From Metallyticus violacea (lineage: Eukaryota; Arthropoda; Insecta; Mantodea; Metallyticidae): DNA of 64,000 nt. Shown here piece after piece: positions 22,296 through 33,689 of the stretch; positions within the stretch are counted from its first letter, which is position 1; each line of letters begins with the position of its first letter. The stretch is taken from positions 82,553,501 to 82,617,500 of the forward strand of contig CM060831.1 in NCBI GenBank assembly GCA_030762175.1. The letters run 5' to 3'. Under the pieces are notes generated by a model, which searched no databases, was not told where the DNA came from, and worked only from the letters and a program-made list of their open reading frames with translations. The position numbers and the translations under genes are program-made.

Positions 22296-22579
22296 GTCGG
22301 TGCTGGTGATGTAGTGGTAACCATACTTACCTCCTAAACTCAAGATCGCGCGTTATATGGGTCGATGGATTTTTTCGTGCGTAAAAATCCTAAGTATGAC
22401 TTCCTTCGGAAGGGAAGTAAAGCCGTGGGTCCCTTGTCGTACATTTACGGCACGAAAAAGAACTTCAAGCCTGAAAGAAGAGGCCTCTGAGCAAAATTTG
22501 TTGTCCGTTTCACGCCCTGAATTGAATGGGACGTTGATGACCTGAGATGTTGAAGAGCGTCCGTAAATAAATCAAATCA
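22296..22579 (+). mobile_element. SINE1 copy 7, B box deleted
   Basis: Plus-strand SINE1. The A-box region is GGTGATGTAGTGGTAACC. The stretch that should hold GGTTCGAACCCGGCCAGGA is reduced to GCGCGTTATATGGGTCGATG, removing the B box, so internal polymerase III promotion would be lost. The body and tail (GTAAATAAATCAAATC) are near consensus. Confidence 0.9.
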
Positions 22580-22899
22580 ACGGACTTGGTTTCGTTTCCC
22601 AATTACTGCATACCAGCAGCCCAAGAGCAAATGTACCCCTTGTACTTCTCCTGCTAGTAATAGTGCGATTGTTAATTTATCTTTTGCCTCGACTCCCAAA
22701 TTTAATAGCCTAAAATTTGTTTCCAATGGCGCAAAATTTTGCCGTAATTTAAGATGGCGTTACTATTGGCATACTAAATCTTCTCAGCCTACTTCAAATG
22801 TTACTCCTTGCCTTTTCAAATTTGTCCTCCCTCCACACTTCTCCTTCTCCTTCTTTACCTTCTAACTATCCTTTAGAAATATTTATTAACCATTTTTAA

Positions 22900-24034
22900 C
22901 TTCGATTAGTGATTCTAAATTTCTAGATAAGATCACCCCGAAAGATAACTTAACATGAGAAATCAGCACTTAAAAGGTTATGTAATAATCCTAATGTTAT
23001 TATTGTTCCAGCTGATAAAGGGTCCTCAGTAGTACTACAGGATATTTCTTCTTACAATGCTGAAGCTTACCGACAGCTTCAGGATGTCACTTAATATGAA
23101 CTATTGTCTTCCAACCCTACAGTCAAGTTTAATGAAGAAATACCTTCTTTTACTGCATCTTCTGGTACTGGTTTTTTTTTAAGTGGTGTTTAACGCCCGT
23201 TTTTACTACTGAGGCGGTGGACACTGATGATACATGAAATGATATATTGGGAAAGGATATATTTTTCTTTAAGGAAGGAAGCGTTCCAGGCCTAAGTTTA
23301 AGGTACCTTCCCGGCATTTGCCAGTTATGAAGACAGGAAAACCTGGAAAACCCCCAGTCAGGGAGGACGGTCCTGGCGAGATTCAAACCGCAGACCTCCC
23401 GCTCACGAGTCCGTGCCTTAACGACCTCGGCCACCCGTGGCGCTCTGATGGTACTGCTGAAGGACATAGTTCCCAAGATATCACTCTTCTTACTCCTCAT
23501 GCCCCTCGTACTCCCACCATATATTTTCTCCCTAAAGTTCACAAAGAAAACTGTCCACGCCGTCCAATAGTAGCCAGCTTCGATTCCCCTACTGAACGTA
23601 TTTCCGCTCTAGTAGATTGTTTGTTACAGTCATTTGTTATGTCTAGGCCATCTATATCAAAGATTCCTTCCATGTTTTGAGTTTACTAAGGAAGGTTGAA
23701 CCTTCGGCACATTCTGATATACTTCTGACCAATATCGATGTGACGTCACTCTATACTAACATTCCCCATCATGAAGGATTAGCTGCTGTTAAACATTTCT
23801 TGAACTCTCGAGCACCTCCTCATATCCCATCCACAGATTTCATTTCATTTGTCATCTTGCTTATCTGGTCCTCACTCCTAATGCGTTTAGTTTTGATAAT
23901 AAACATTATCTACAAATTAAAGGTACTGCGATGGGCACCAGAATGGCACCGTCTTATGCCAATCTTTTTATGGCTCGCTTAGAGGAGGAATTTCTTAAGT
24001 CAGAACCCCTTGTTCCGAACTGGGGGAAGAAGTA
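22900..24034 (+). pseudogene. Penelope-like reverse transcriptase, split and frameshifted
   Basis: The plus strand carries blocks typical of Penelope-like elements: NPNVIIVPADKGSSVV near 22990, then QLQDVT with a stop near 23094, PTIYFLPKVHKENCPRRPIV near 23515-23575, LLTNIDVTSLYTNIPHHEGL near 23720-23780, and after a frameshift near 23870 [20 protein letters not shown] then [15 protein letters not shown] to 24000. LPKVHK and SLYTNIP are characteristic. The catalytic YxDD block should lie further downstream and is absent, so the element is 3'-truncated. A SINE2 sits inside between 23171 and 23448. Confidence 0.82.
23171..23448 (-). mobile_element. SINE2 copy 1, inside Penelope-like element
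   Basis: Minus-strand SINE2 with T-run, AGTGGTGTTTAACGCCCG tail side and GGCCACCCGTGGCG head. It is flanked by TGGTACTG at 23163-23170 and again at 23449-23456, an 8-bp target-site duplication. The reverse transcriptase sequence resumes on the other side, so the insertion is clean and younger than its host. Confidence 0.95.
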
Positions 24035-24810
24035 ACGCACCATACATCTTGTTTGGTTTGGTGGTTTATTTCCAACTAATGCTTTCTTAACTTTCCCCAC
24101 GACTTGTTACATAGGTGAGGAACTCCTAACCATCAATCAGGTTAAAACACACGACTTGTTTTTTGAAATGTCTGACAACCCCCACCAAGGCCATTCTCCT
24201 TAATGGATTTTTCCCTCAATAATTGAGGAAAACTCCACAACAATTTAAACAACGTGTACGCCACAATATAAATTATGTAGAAATAGAAAATAAAAAAGAA
24301 ACTGCGGTCAAGAATATATTACTAAAAAAGAAAAAGTTGTTCAGGGGAGAAAAATAAAATTATTTGAAGACTATAGGTTGAGACACAAATATAGGATTCC
24401 AGAAAAAGGTAGGAAAGCGAGTACTGAAGTATCGGGGACTACCGCTAAAGTGTTGCATATATTTGTAATTTAATAAGCACCACTGAAAAAAGACCTGACA
24501 GAAGGAGGAAGCAGATATGTCGTGGTAAGAAACAGAAAAAGAGATACACGTTAATAAAATCATCTTCATAACAAAATTCATAAATCCAGATCAGAATATA
24601 AACACGAATGTGAAATTGCCTAAGAGAATGCAGAAATGCTCATTACTTATATTTCAGTTGCATTTAGTTTAGTCACATTATGGGAACGCTTTTTGATACG
24701 TTCTACAAAACCTCCTATCCTGTTAACTGTTTCTGCCTGTTACCAAGTCTTGCTCTATTAAAAACTAAGCTTATTTATTATACTACCTAGAATTTTTATT
24801 GTATTTCCTA
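24035..24810. other. No recognisable gene
   Basis: AT-rich sequence with no further Penelope-like blocks or repeats seen. Confidence 0.4.
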
Positions 24811-26033
24811 CAAGAATAGATCCATAAGTTTCCGGCCTTACCGTTTTCTAGGTAAGATAAAGACAAGAACTATATTTCACTTTTCAATATATTTACCCTT
24901 TATTGCAATAAACTTCTCATATCTTTGAATTAACATTTCAAATAGTCAGAAGTCTTATCTGCAAAATGGGCATAAACAATATCCTTTACTCCTTCGTCAC
25001 ACTTAAATTTCCTTCCTCAAAGGTTTCTCGTGAGTTTTGAGAAGAGGAAATAGTCATTGGCGGCTAGATCTGGGCTGTAGGGAGGACGGTCGATCTCCAT
25101 GAAGCCACATTTCTGTTCCTTTGAAACGAGCTGTGTGCATAGGCGCTGTGTCGTGAAGAAGGCGCACATCACCGCTGCTCAGCTTTCCTCGCCTTTTCTC
25201 TTTGATGGAAGCACGTAGTCTGTGCAGTAGGCCAGCATAGTACTCCCCATTTACTGTGATGTTCCTCTGCTTGAAGTCAATGAAGAGTATTCCTTCACAG
25301 TCCCAAAAGATTGTGGCCATGATCTTCTTGGTTGACTGAGTGACCTTGGCCTTTAGAGGCGGTAATTCCCAGGTTTACGTCACTCCATTGATTCTCTTTT
25401 GGACAAGGGATCATAGTAGAAGACTATATTTTTATCTCCTTTAACAGTGGTTTGCAGAACTTCTGTCTCGTTGCCACGGCAGAGCTCCAAAAATGCCTGA
25501 CAACAGATGACTCTTTGCTGCTTTTGGACTAAGGAAAGAAGTTTAGGCACCCATCTTGCACTAACCTTATTCATGTTTAAATGTTCACGATTAATTCGAA
25601 GGACTGCTGTTTTAGAAAGACCCAACCTTGCTGCTATTTCTGTAACTTTGAGTCGCCGGTCTTCCATAATTTCTCCTTCCACAAGAGCGATGTTTTCAGG
25701 CCTGAGCACCTCCAAGAGCCGACCTGCACGCTCTTCATCTTCAATGTTTTCTGTACCCATTCGAAAAAGTTTGGCGCATTCTTTTACGGTACAATATGAG
25801 GGGGATGCTTCCCCATATACACCGCCCAGTCGCTGTTTAATTTCATTTGCAATAATTTCTTCTTTGTGAATAACTTAATAATCTTCTACAGATAGTGTTC
25901 TTTATGCAGTTATATCTGAACAACTGAACACAGCTGCAATAATTTACTTAACAGAAAAGGCATGACAGCAGATACGGGTTTTTGAAGTGATAATTCTTAT
26001 CGGCTAGGGGGGAAACTCGTGGATCTACCCTCG
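24811..26033 (-). mobile_element. MarA mariner copy 5, both ends present
   Basis: A 1223-bp minus-strand copy with TA at 24809-24810 and 26034-26035. The left end is AGAATAGATCCATAAGTTTC and the right end CTCGTGGATCTACCCTCG. The transposase reads EERAGRLLEVLRPENIALVE and TEIAARLGLSKTAV in an open frame at 25380-25760 that runs through the first catalytic motif, degenerate as VKGDKNI. The second block at 25054-25320 reads LLHDTAPMH (asparagine changed to threonine) and then leaves frame. Confidence 0.92.
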
Positions 26034-26035
26034 TA

Positions 26036-26535
26036 GGAAACAGCAATATTTTGTACACCCTTGTTGTAAGTCAAGAAGAATCGCAATTATCTTTAAGTTT
26101 CCACGCGTTTGCTACTTGAATCTGCCATGAGTTGTGTAATGTAAAATATCTCTCACATTCTGACATGTCTGTTTCACAGTAGCTCATTAGGACTGAAGGC
26201 AAAGTGTTTCCATGTACAATAATAAGCTTTAAGGCTTAGTGTGGGAACATCTAAAAACAGCCTCCATTGTTCTGGCGTGTGTTGGCTTCCGTTAAAGCTT
26301 GTACGTCAATACAAAATATAATGTGATTATTTATTTTGAAAATTTGTTCCAAAGGCTTCTGGCGCTATGTGCAAACACGTCATATTTTCTGAGAGATGAT
26401 TAAATTGTCCTATTGAAGTTCTAGCAGCTATGCTTTTATCTTTGAGAGTTCCAAGTCTTGGACATTTAATTCATCATTCTGTGTAACTGAGAAGGAGTTT
26501 CAATGTTGAAATAAGAATCATGTGATATAAAAGCG
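26036..26535. other. No recognisable gene
   Basis: Unassigned AT-rich spacer. Confidence 0.4.
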
Positions 26536-26786
26536 AGATGTCCGAGGTCGTTAAGGCGCGGACTCGTGAGCGTCAGACCTGGGGTTTGATTCCCACCAGT
26601 ACAGTCCTCCCTGACTGGGGTTTTTCTCAGTCAATGTCGGGGAGGTACCATAAACTTAGGCCTGGAATGTTTCCTTCCTTAAAAATATCCTTTCTCAATT
26701 TATCATTTCATCTGATGTATCGTCAGTGTCCACCGCCTGTGGTGTCTCAGTAGTAAAAACGGACGTTAAACACTACTCAAAAAAAC
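26536..26786 (+). mobile_element. SINE2 copy 2
   Basis: Plus-strand SINE2: GTCCGAGGTCGTTAAGGCGC (A-box side), GGTTTGATTCC (mutated B box), shortened middle, and GACGTTAAACACTACTC tail with an A-run. About 30 bp of the body is missing near 26630. Confidence 0.9.
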
Positions 26787-27621
26787 GTGTACAGGTATCT
26801 TAAAATGTGCTGGATTTTGGATCGTCGTCACAGTCAATGGTAAATGGTCAGGTAGTGGGATAGGCAGTTCCTTGGAGTGAGGCACTAGACGAAAAGCAGA
26901 AAAAGTATTTAAACAATTATAGTCGATATTTTATTCTTTGAAATTAACTTCGTGGAAATAACAATCACTTGCATGATTTGTCTCCTCCAAAGCCATTGAT
27001 GTCCTTTTTCCTTTTAGTCAATCACTGAGATATGCAGTAAATGTGGGGGGGGGGGGGCAGGTTTTCAGGTTTTATTTTGACCCGCTATTTTGCATGCAGA
27101 AACGCAGATGGAATGCTTTCTTTATAAATGTAGTTATATTTCGCTTTTGTGCTGCAAAAGTTACTTTCCCACAAATATAATAAAAATTATTACAGCACTA
27201 TTTCCACACTTACGCGGCATATTAATTTCTATTACTATGCAGAATTAAAAATGAGTCTTCTGGACAAAAGGCACAGCGCTACAAAAAAGTTTATGAATTT
27301 AGTTCAAAAGAAAAACGAAAACCTGTCTCAAACGTCTTGTATGTAGCTAAATCAGCAATAATTTACAAGCAAACACAACCCCTCAGGGTCATAAACACAT
27401 TTCCTGTAGAACGGGTGCGCTATGACCTTAACAATCAACTACTGACGCTCTTTCTAAAATGTGTAATCCTAGACATTTGCTGTACATCGAGAAGCAGACC
27501 ACTGCCATATTCGTATTTAGCGGTATAAAAGTACTCAAGGCGCTTATTTTGTTTCCGTATTAAGCACAGCGTTCCTCTTTTCTTTTTAATTTAATTGTTA
27601 TGTTCATATTGATGCAAGTTA
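26787..27621. other. No recognisable gene
   Basis: AT-rich sequence. A G-run at about 27044-27056 stands out. Nothing coding was recognised. Confidence 0.4.
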
Positions 27622-28901
27622 TAAGGTGTGACCAAAAAATAACGGCAATATTCGTTTTTTTTAATAATCTTTATTTATTCATCAACATCAATTCTGTTCC
27701 CTTCAACGTAATCCCTCCGAATATAATACACTTGTGTCAGCGCTTTTTCCAATCTTGAAAGCACTTCTGGAACTCGCTTTTCGGTATGCCCTTCAGCGAT
27801 TGTGTTTTTACCTCGTCAATGGTGGCAAAACGTCGTCCTTTCATGATTTTCTTCAGCCTTGGGAATACAAGGAAGTCGCAGGGGGCCATGTCCAGCGAAT
27901 ATGGTGACTGAGGCAACATAACGGTTTTGTTTCTTGCCAAAAAATCACGAACAAGCAGTGAGGTGTGGGCAGAGTATTATCGTGATGCAATTTCCACGAG
28001 CGGTTTTGCCACACGTCCGGTGGTTTTCGTCGGATTGCATCATCAAACGGCGCATTACTTCCAGGTAGTGTTCCTTATTGACCGTACGATCATATGGCAG
28101 GAACTCATGATGCATTATGTCATTGAAATCGAAGAAAACAGTGAGAAGAACCTTCACATTTGATCGAACTTGTCGAATTTTTTTTCGTTCTTGGCTCTTC
28201 AGGCAGCTTCCATTGGGACGATTGGGCCTTCGTTTCGACGTCATACCCTTATACCCATGTTTCGTCACCGGTTATGACCTTTTCAAGAAGTTCCGGATCG
28301 TTGTTGACTTCATTCAGCAATTCCTGGGCAACGTTTACGCGACGCCGTTTTTGATCGAAATTCAGCAATCTCGGAACAAACTTTGTGACTCATACCCAAA
28401 ACATCCGTAAAAATTGCTTGGCATGAACCAAATGATATACCGACATCATCAACAACCTCTCTGATATGATTCGGCGATTTTCCAGAATCATTTTCTTCAC
28501 TTCTTCGACGATGTCGGCGGTTATTGATGTGCTAAGGCGTCTTTGCCCTCTTTGAAACGTCTGTACCACTCGTAAGCTCTTGTCTTGCTCATAGCAGATT
28601 CGCCAAAAGCCACAGTCAACATTTCCAATACTTTGTTGCACTTTTTTCAAGCAAAATTTAATACAAATTCTTTGATGCATCCTTTTCGAAAGTAAAAACT
28701 CGCCGAGCACACCAAAACATGTCTAACCTTTTCAACTGTCAACAATGAACTAAACATTCAAAACAGCTGAAAATGCCAACATTGGTCAGAAACATGTGTA
28801 CCAACAAGCTAAAAAAAAAATGAAAATCGGATTTATGAAGCTCGCGAAATAAAAAAAATTTTTTTTTTATTTTATTTTATTTTATTTTTTATCACACCTC
28901 G
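27622..28901 (-). mobile_element. MarC mariner, both ends present
   Basis: A 1280-bp element flanked by TA at 27620-27621 and 28902-28903. The ends are TAAGGTGTGACCAAAAAATA on the left and the inverse of CGAGGTGTGATAAAAAATAA on the right. The right subterminal part is an expanded TTTTA run. It is a single copy in this window and distinct from MarA, B, D and E. Confidence 0.9.
27730..28710 (-). pseudogene. MarC transposase pseudogene
   Basis: The minus strand reads KRMHQRICIKFCLKKVQQSI near the N terminus, ISERLLMMSVYHLV, then KVLLTVFFDFNDIMHHEFLP and VNKEHYLEVMRRL around 28080. The third catalytic region is MLPQSPYSLDMAPCDFLVFP near 27870, with tail EFQKCFQDWKKR. The blocks lie in three frames (28390-28710, 27945-28268, 27737-27940), so several indels have inactivated it. 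The second aspartate region near 27975 is out of frame. Confidence 0.85.
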
Positions 28902-28903
28902 TA

Positions 28904-29548
28904 TAATATGCTTGCAACCTATCATAGAGACTGGGGCGCGTTATGGTTGGTCCGATATGGCAACCTACATACCGAGTTACCATCAAGTGCACTGTTGATT
29001 TGAATAAAAGCTTATCGAATCTGGTCCAAACTTGGTGCACCGCACAGATCTGGCAGTAAAGATTGACTCGTCCTAGGGACAATGGGGGAAAACCTTCATT
29101 GTTCGTGATATCTGGCTATCACCGACACATTCCTTGTGCAGTCAGCTTACCTATCCCCCCTCCCCCATTGTATAACGCGGAATAATTCCAATATATTACC
29201 CTTGTCACTTTCACATGCACCCTGAATATAATAGCCGGAATCGTCAAATGTATTGCATTTGATTTACTGCATGTATACAATGAGGAATGTTTAATGGCAG
29301 ATCACAACTAAAGACATCCATTTCTAGAACATGGCACTAACTGCAAATGTTTTGTGTTAGTAAAAGCATTAAAAAGGATCATGGCCGTTTCCTACTTTCC
29401 TGGAAACTGAATTTTCGTTCAGTTTATTGGGTATAAAATGTGTACCAACTGTAACCTACTTTACGATAAATAAAATGCAGCTATCAGAAAATGACAAACA
29501 GAATGTAAATATTTTGATGTTGTCTATTGATTTTGAGGATCGTTCTTA
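28904..29548. other. No recognisable gene
   Basis: Unassigned; short frames only. Confidence 0.4.
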
Positions 29549-30229
29549 AGATTTTTGGAGATCTGCTATGGCAACGAGAGAGAAGTTTTGCACACCATTG
29601 TTACAGGAGATGAAACTGTGGTCCTCTACTATGATCCCTTGTCCAAAAGAGGATGCATGGAGTGGCGTAAACCTGGCGAAGCACCGTCTCTAAAGGCTAA
29701 GGTCACTCAGTCAACCAAGAAGATCATAGCCACAATCTTTTGAGACTGTGAAGGAATACTTTTCATTGACTTGAAGGAGAGGAACACCACAGTAAATGGG
29801 GAGTACTATGCTGGCCTACTGCACAGACTACGTGCTTCCATCAAAGAGAAAAGGCGAGGAAAGCTGAGTGGTGGTATGCGCCTTCTACTCTACAACGCGC
29901 CTGTGCACACAGCTGTCAAGAAATGTCGCTTCAAGGAGTTCGACCATCTACCCTACAGCCTAGATCTAGCTCCCAGTGACTATTTCCTCTTCTCAAAACT
30001 CAAGAAGGATCTTCGAGGAAGGAAATTTAAATGTAAGGAAAAAGTGATGGATGCTGTTTATGCCCATTTTGCAGACAATACTTCTGACTATTTGGTGGGG
30101 GGGAAGGTTGAAATGTGAGTTCAAAGATGTGAGAAGTGTATTGCAATAAAGGGTAACTAATTGAAATATAGTTTTCGTGTTTATCATACTAGAAAATGGA
30201 TAGGCCGGAAACTTATGGATCTACTCTTG
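29549..30229 (+). mobile_element. MarA mariner copy 6, 5'-truncated
   Basis: Begins inside the coding region (LEICYGNEREVLHTIVTGDE) and runs to a 3' terminal repeat (CCGGAAACTTATGGATCTAC) followed by TA at 30230-30231. The first catalytic motif VTGDETVV is intact. The second is LLLYNAPVH with tyrosine for aspartate, as in copy 1. The third is YSLDLAPSDYFLF. A G-run has expanded near 30099. The first half and the 5' end are absent. Confidence 0.9.
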
Positions 30230-30231
30230 TA

Positions 30232-31554
30232 TAATTTGAAAATATAGATTTGGTTGAAGATCCTTTTCCTGGACTTAAAGAAAACGTGTGAATTAGGGTC
30301 CCTTGCTCAATTTCATTTCACGCAAGTGTTTGTTATATCAACTGAAAACTGAAGCAATTTATGACCCTACCAGTAATAAGTGCACAAGCTGGTTCAACAT
30401 ATTGCGAGCGTATACATCTGTAAGATAGTGTTACCAGCGGTTAATCAATACGATATAAACAACGCGGGGCAGGGTGGGGCATACAGCGCCCCCCCCCCCC
30501 CTTTCTGTTCAAAATTAACTTCTGCGCTGTAGTTCATTGCAATAGCGAGTTAGAACTGTTCTCGTTACCAAGAAACCCATGCTCAGTTGCCATGGAAACC
30601 GCACGCTTAACTTTTCTTCCTCCTTGTTTAAATACATATCTCCTTTGCTTATTGTTGGTACTGGAAACGTTTAATAATATAAACAAGGAATGATAGCTAA
30701 CGCACCTTACCCAAAGACGCAATTGTCTTCTACAATACTGGTAATTAGATTGAACTTAATGAATTTGTTAACATGGTAATTATTTCGAGACAGCTGGTCC
30801 AGAGTAATTTTCTCTACAATTAACATGCGCTTAAAAGCAAAAATAAATTACAACAGGAAAATTATAAATCGCATTCTGCAAGTTACTTCCAGAACAACGA
30901 TCTTTGCCTTAAACGTCATTATAAACAATTAATCATTAGAGATTATTTTAATGAGTTCGAGGAAAATAATCGAATTGAATCAGAGATGAAAGTCTTGCAG
31001 GAATTAAAAAAAAATGAAGTTGTAACAATACTTTATTATGAACTCTTTTATTATTTGAGATTATAACAACAATTTGAACACTTTTATCATAATATATTTT
31101 AATTTCATTTTCAATCAGTTTTATTTATAATAAATGATGTAATCATTGTAATGTGATACTTTGTATAAGTTAACTTTCCTTGCTAAATAATCGATTCCAA
31201 ATACAGATGATCAGAGTAAAACAAATGACTGTAGAAAAAAAATTACATATCACATATGCTACTAGTAATAACAATCAATGTTGATTGACTCTAATTGGTA
31301 AATCGAGTATCTATAAGGTCGTCCATTGTCTGAAAGGCGTTCGTTGGAATTATGCACATTATTTTTTACATTTATTCCGTTTATTAAACTATAAATCTTA
31401 AAGTTGTAAAATAAATGCGTTTTCAGGTATTAAAATAAGTAAATTGTTATATTCTACAACATGTTTGCTGCATACAGAACAAAATTCGTACTCTTTTCTT
31501 TTTTGTAGCTATTCCTTAAAATTGCATATATAAATATTCTCAATGCAATGTTGT
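30232..31554. other. No recognisable gene
   Basis: AT-rich sequence with a C-run at about 30488-30502. No frame above about 62 codons and no motif. Confidence 0.4.
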
Positions 31555-31846
31555 TGATTTGTTTTATTTACGGACGCTATTTAACATCTCAGGTCATCAG
31601 TGGCCCATTCAATTCAGAGCGTGAAAGGGCCGACAAATTTTGCTCAGAGGCCTCTTCTTTCAGGCTTGAGGTTCTTTTACATGCCGTAAATGTACTACAC
31701 GGCACCCACGGCTTTACGTCTCTTCTGAAGGAAGCCATGCTTAGAATTTTTACGCCCCAAGAAAAACCTTCAATCCTGGTCGGGTTTGAACTCAGGATCT
31801 TGAGTTTAAAGGCAAGTATGGTTACCACTACACCACCAGGCCCGAC
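31555..31846 (-). mobile_element. SINE1 copy 8
   Basis: Full-length minus-strand SINE1, with head ending GTCGGGCCTGGTGGTGTAGT (reverse strand) and a B box with mutations. The body shows several transitions typical of an older copy. Confidence 0.9.
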
Positions 31847-32106
31847 TTTGAATGGAATGATTAACCTCTAAGTGGGCGCGTTTATTTATTTATTTTTTTT
31901 TTTTTTGCGAAAGCAGGCGTTTGCGGCATTTAGTGCCGCCTTTTCATTTTTTTTTTTTTTGACCTGTAATGCATTAAAAATAGAGGAGATTAATAAATAA
32001 CGAAAATAAAGTCTATGAATGGTATATTCTGTTTTTTTTTCCAAATATATACGTAAACACTGATAAAAGAATGGTACAAATGTACTGTATGCATTTATTT
32101 GCCAAT

Positions 32107-32375
32107 TTTTAACGCCCGTTTTTACTACAGAGGCGCCACAGGCGGTGGGCACTGATAATATATGAGATGAAATGATAAATTGGGAAAGAATTTTTTAAGG
32201 AAAGAAACATTCCAGGCCTAAGCTTAGGGTACCTCCCCGGCATTTGCCAGTTATGAGGACTAAAGAAAACCTGTAAAAAAACCTTAGTCAGGGAGCACGG
32301 TCCTGGTGCGATTCGAACCCCGGATCTCCCGCTCACGAGTCCGCGCCTTAACGACCTCGGCCACCCGTGGCGGTG
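32107..32375 (-). mobile_element. SINE2 copy 3, head-to-head partner
   Basis: Minus-strand SINE2 with TAACGCCCGTTTTTACTAC tail side and GGCCACCCGTGGCGGTG head at 32375. The B box GGTTCGAAT is visible on the reverse strand (ATTCGAACC at about 32311). Its head faces the head of copy 4, 125 bp away. Confidence 0.92.
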
Positions 32376-32500
32376 TAGAACGAAATGGTACTTTCCGGAC
32401 ACGCCTCGTATTGTTGTTTATTTCTTAAAGCACGTACATATAAATTAACGCAATATCAGAATGTATATTTAAGCAATTAAAGAGAAATGAACGTGGCTAA

Positions 32501-32779
32501 CACCGCCACGGGTAGCCAAGATCGTTAAGGCGCGGATTCGAGAGTAGGTGGTCTGTCTGGGGTTCGAATCCCACCGGGATTGTTCTCCCTGAATGAGGAT
32601 TTTCCCAGGTTTTCCTTAGTTCTCATAAATGGCAAATGCCGGGGAGGTACCCTAAACTTAGTCCTGGAATGTTTCCTTCCTTAAAAAAAACTTTCCCAAT
32701 ATTGCATCTCATGTATCACCAGTGTCCACCGCCTGTAGTGCCTCAGTAGTAAAAACAGGCGTTAAACACAATTAAAAAA
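32501..32779 (+). mobile_element. SINE2 copy 4, head-to-head partner
   Basis: Plus-strand SINE2 starting CACCGCCACGGGTAGCCAAG, with intact B box GGTTCGAATCC and tail GGCGTTAAACACAATTA plus A-run. It is near full length. Confidence 0.92.
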
Positions 32780-33093
32780 ACATGACTAACAGAGAGAAGA
32801 AAGCACACAAATAACAGTAAGAACTCTTGTAATTTGCAACGAGCGTACAGAGAAACCATTTTGTTCAAACTCCTGTTCACAAGCTAAGAGCAGGGCAATG
32901 TCGTATTTTCAAAGCTAGAGAAGGACATCAAACCTAAAGTAGTTTCGCCTCTTCTTTTCCACGTCACAGATAAGTATCGGCTTTGTGGAGCCGAGTTCGG
33001 CAGGCAATGGACCAGAAAACAAGATTTCAGGGCTGATGGGCCAGGAAGAAACCACTATGAGAATAAGAGTACATGACTTTATGTGTCTTGTAC

Positions 33094-33246
33094 CTGCACT
33101 AAAGTTTGGTAGCAAAGTTTGAGGATCGAAACATTCAGAGAGCTTCTTGGAAGCACCCAATAATACTGCAGGTGGATAAAGTGTGAAGTAACTGTCAGGA
33201 AACACCATCATGCATATTGCTGGTGTAATAATATCGCTAGGTGTCC
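33094..33246 (-). CDS. Possible host exon, unidentified
   Basis: A minus-strand frame open across 32915-33259 contains a segment bounded by splice-like signals: CATTTTAG before 33246 and GTGCAG/GTACAAG at 33094/33093. The enclosed 153 nt equals 51 codons, so the exon would be symmetric (phase 1 on both sides). The translation starts TPSDIITPAICMMVFPDSYF and continues with a hydrophobic stretch TLYPPAVLLGASKK. I do not recognise the family. The frame stays open past the proposed donor, so a longer exon is also possible. Neighbouring exons were not found; SINEs fill the DNA on one side. It may be a chance frame. Confidence 0.3.
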
Positions 33247-33689
33247 CTAAAATGTTCACAATAATTTAATGCAATTGCTTTTTTATTTCAAATGTTTTCC
33301 GATATTTATAAGTAACTGTCACAGAATAATGTCATATTTTTCATCCTTGTACCTATTCATGAGCTATAAACAGAATTCTTAAGACTACCTTATCATTCTT
33401 AGATATGTAGCATTTAGTGCCTTTGACATGTACTAACAGAAAGTGTTATGGCTGTAAGCGGTTTGGATAAAATATCTAACTTCTCCGTTATATTTAAAAT
33501 TGGCCAAGATATTTTAGAGCAGAAATTATGCTTTAGAATGGAGCTATGCACGCATTTTTACAATCACATTTTATTATAAATACTTATAGTACGAAATACA
33601 TTCAAGTTATAACACCGCCTATTTTAATTTTCAGAACTGGAAACAGATAGAAACAATCGGTTTACCTTCAAATACGCCGGCACTCGTTG
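33247..33689. other. No recognisable gene
   Basis: AT-rich sequence between the possible exon and MarD. Confidence 0.35.

Noticed and set aside
25507..25869. Plus-strand 120-codon ORF and similar frames opposite MarA copies
   Set aside because: They recur antisense to every MarA helix-turn-helix region and are shadows of the transposase frame.
28860..28891. TTTTA repeats as an independent element
   Set aside because: They lie inside the subterminal region of MarC and are best read as local slippage.
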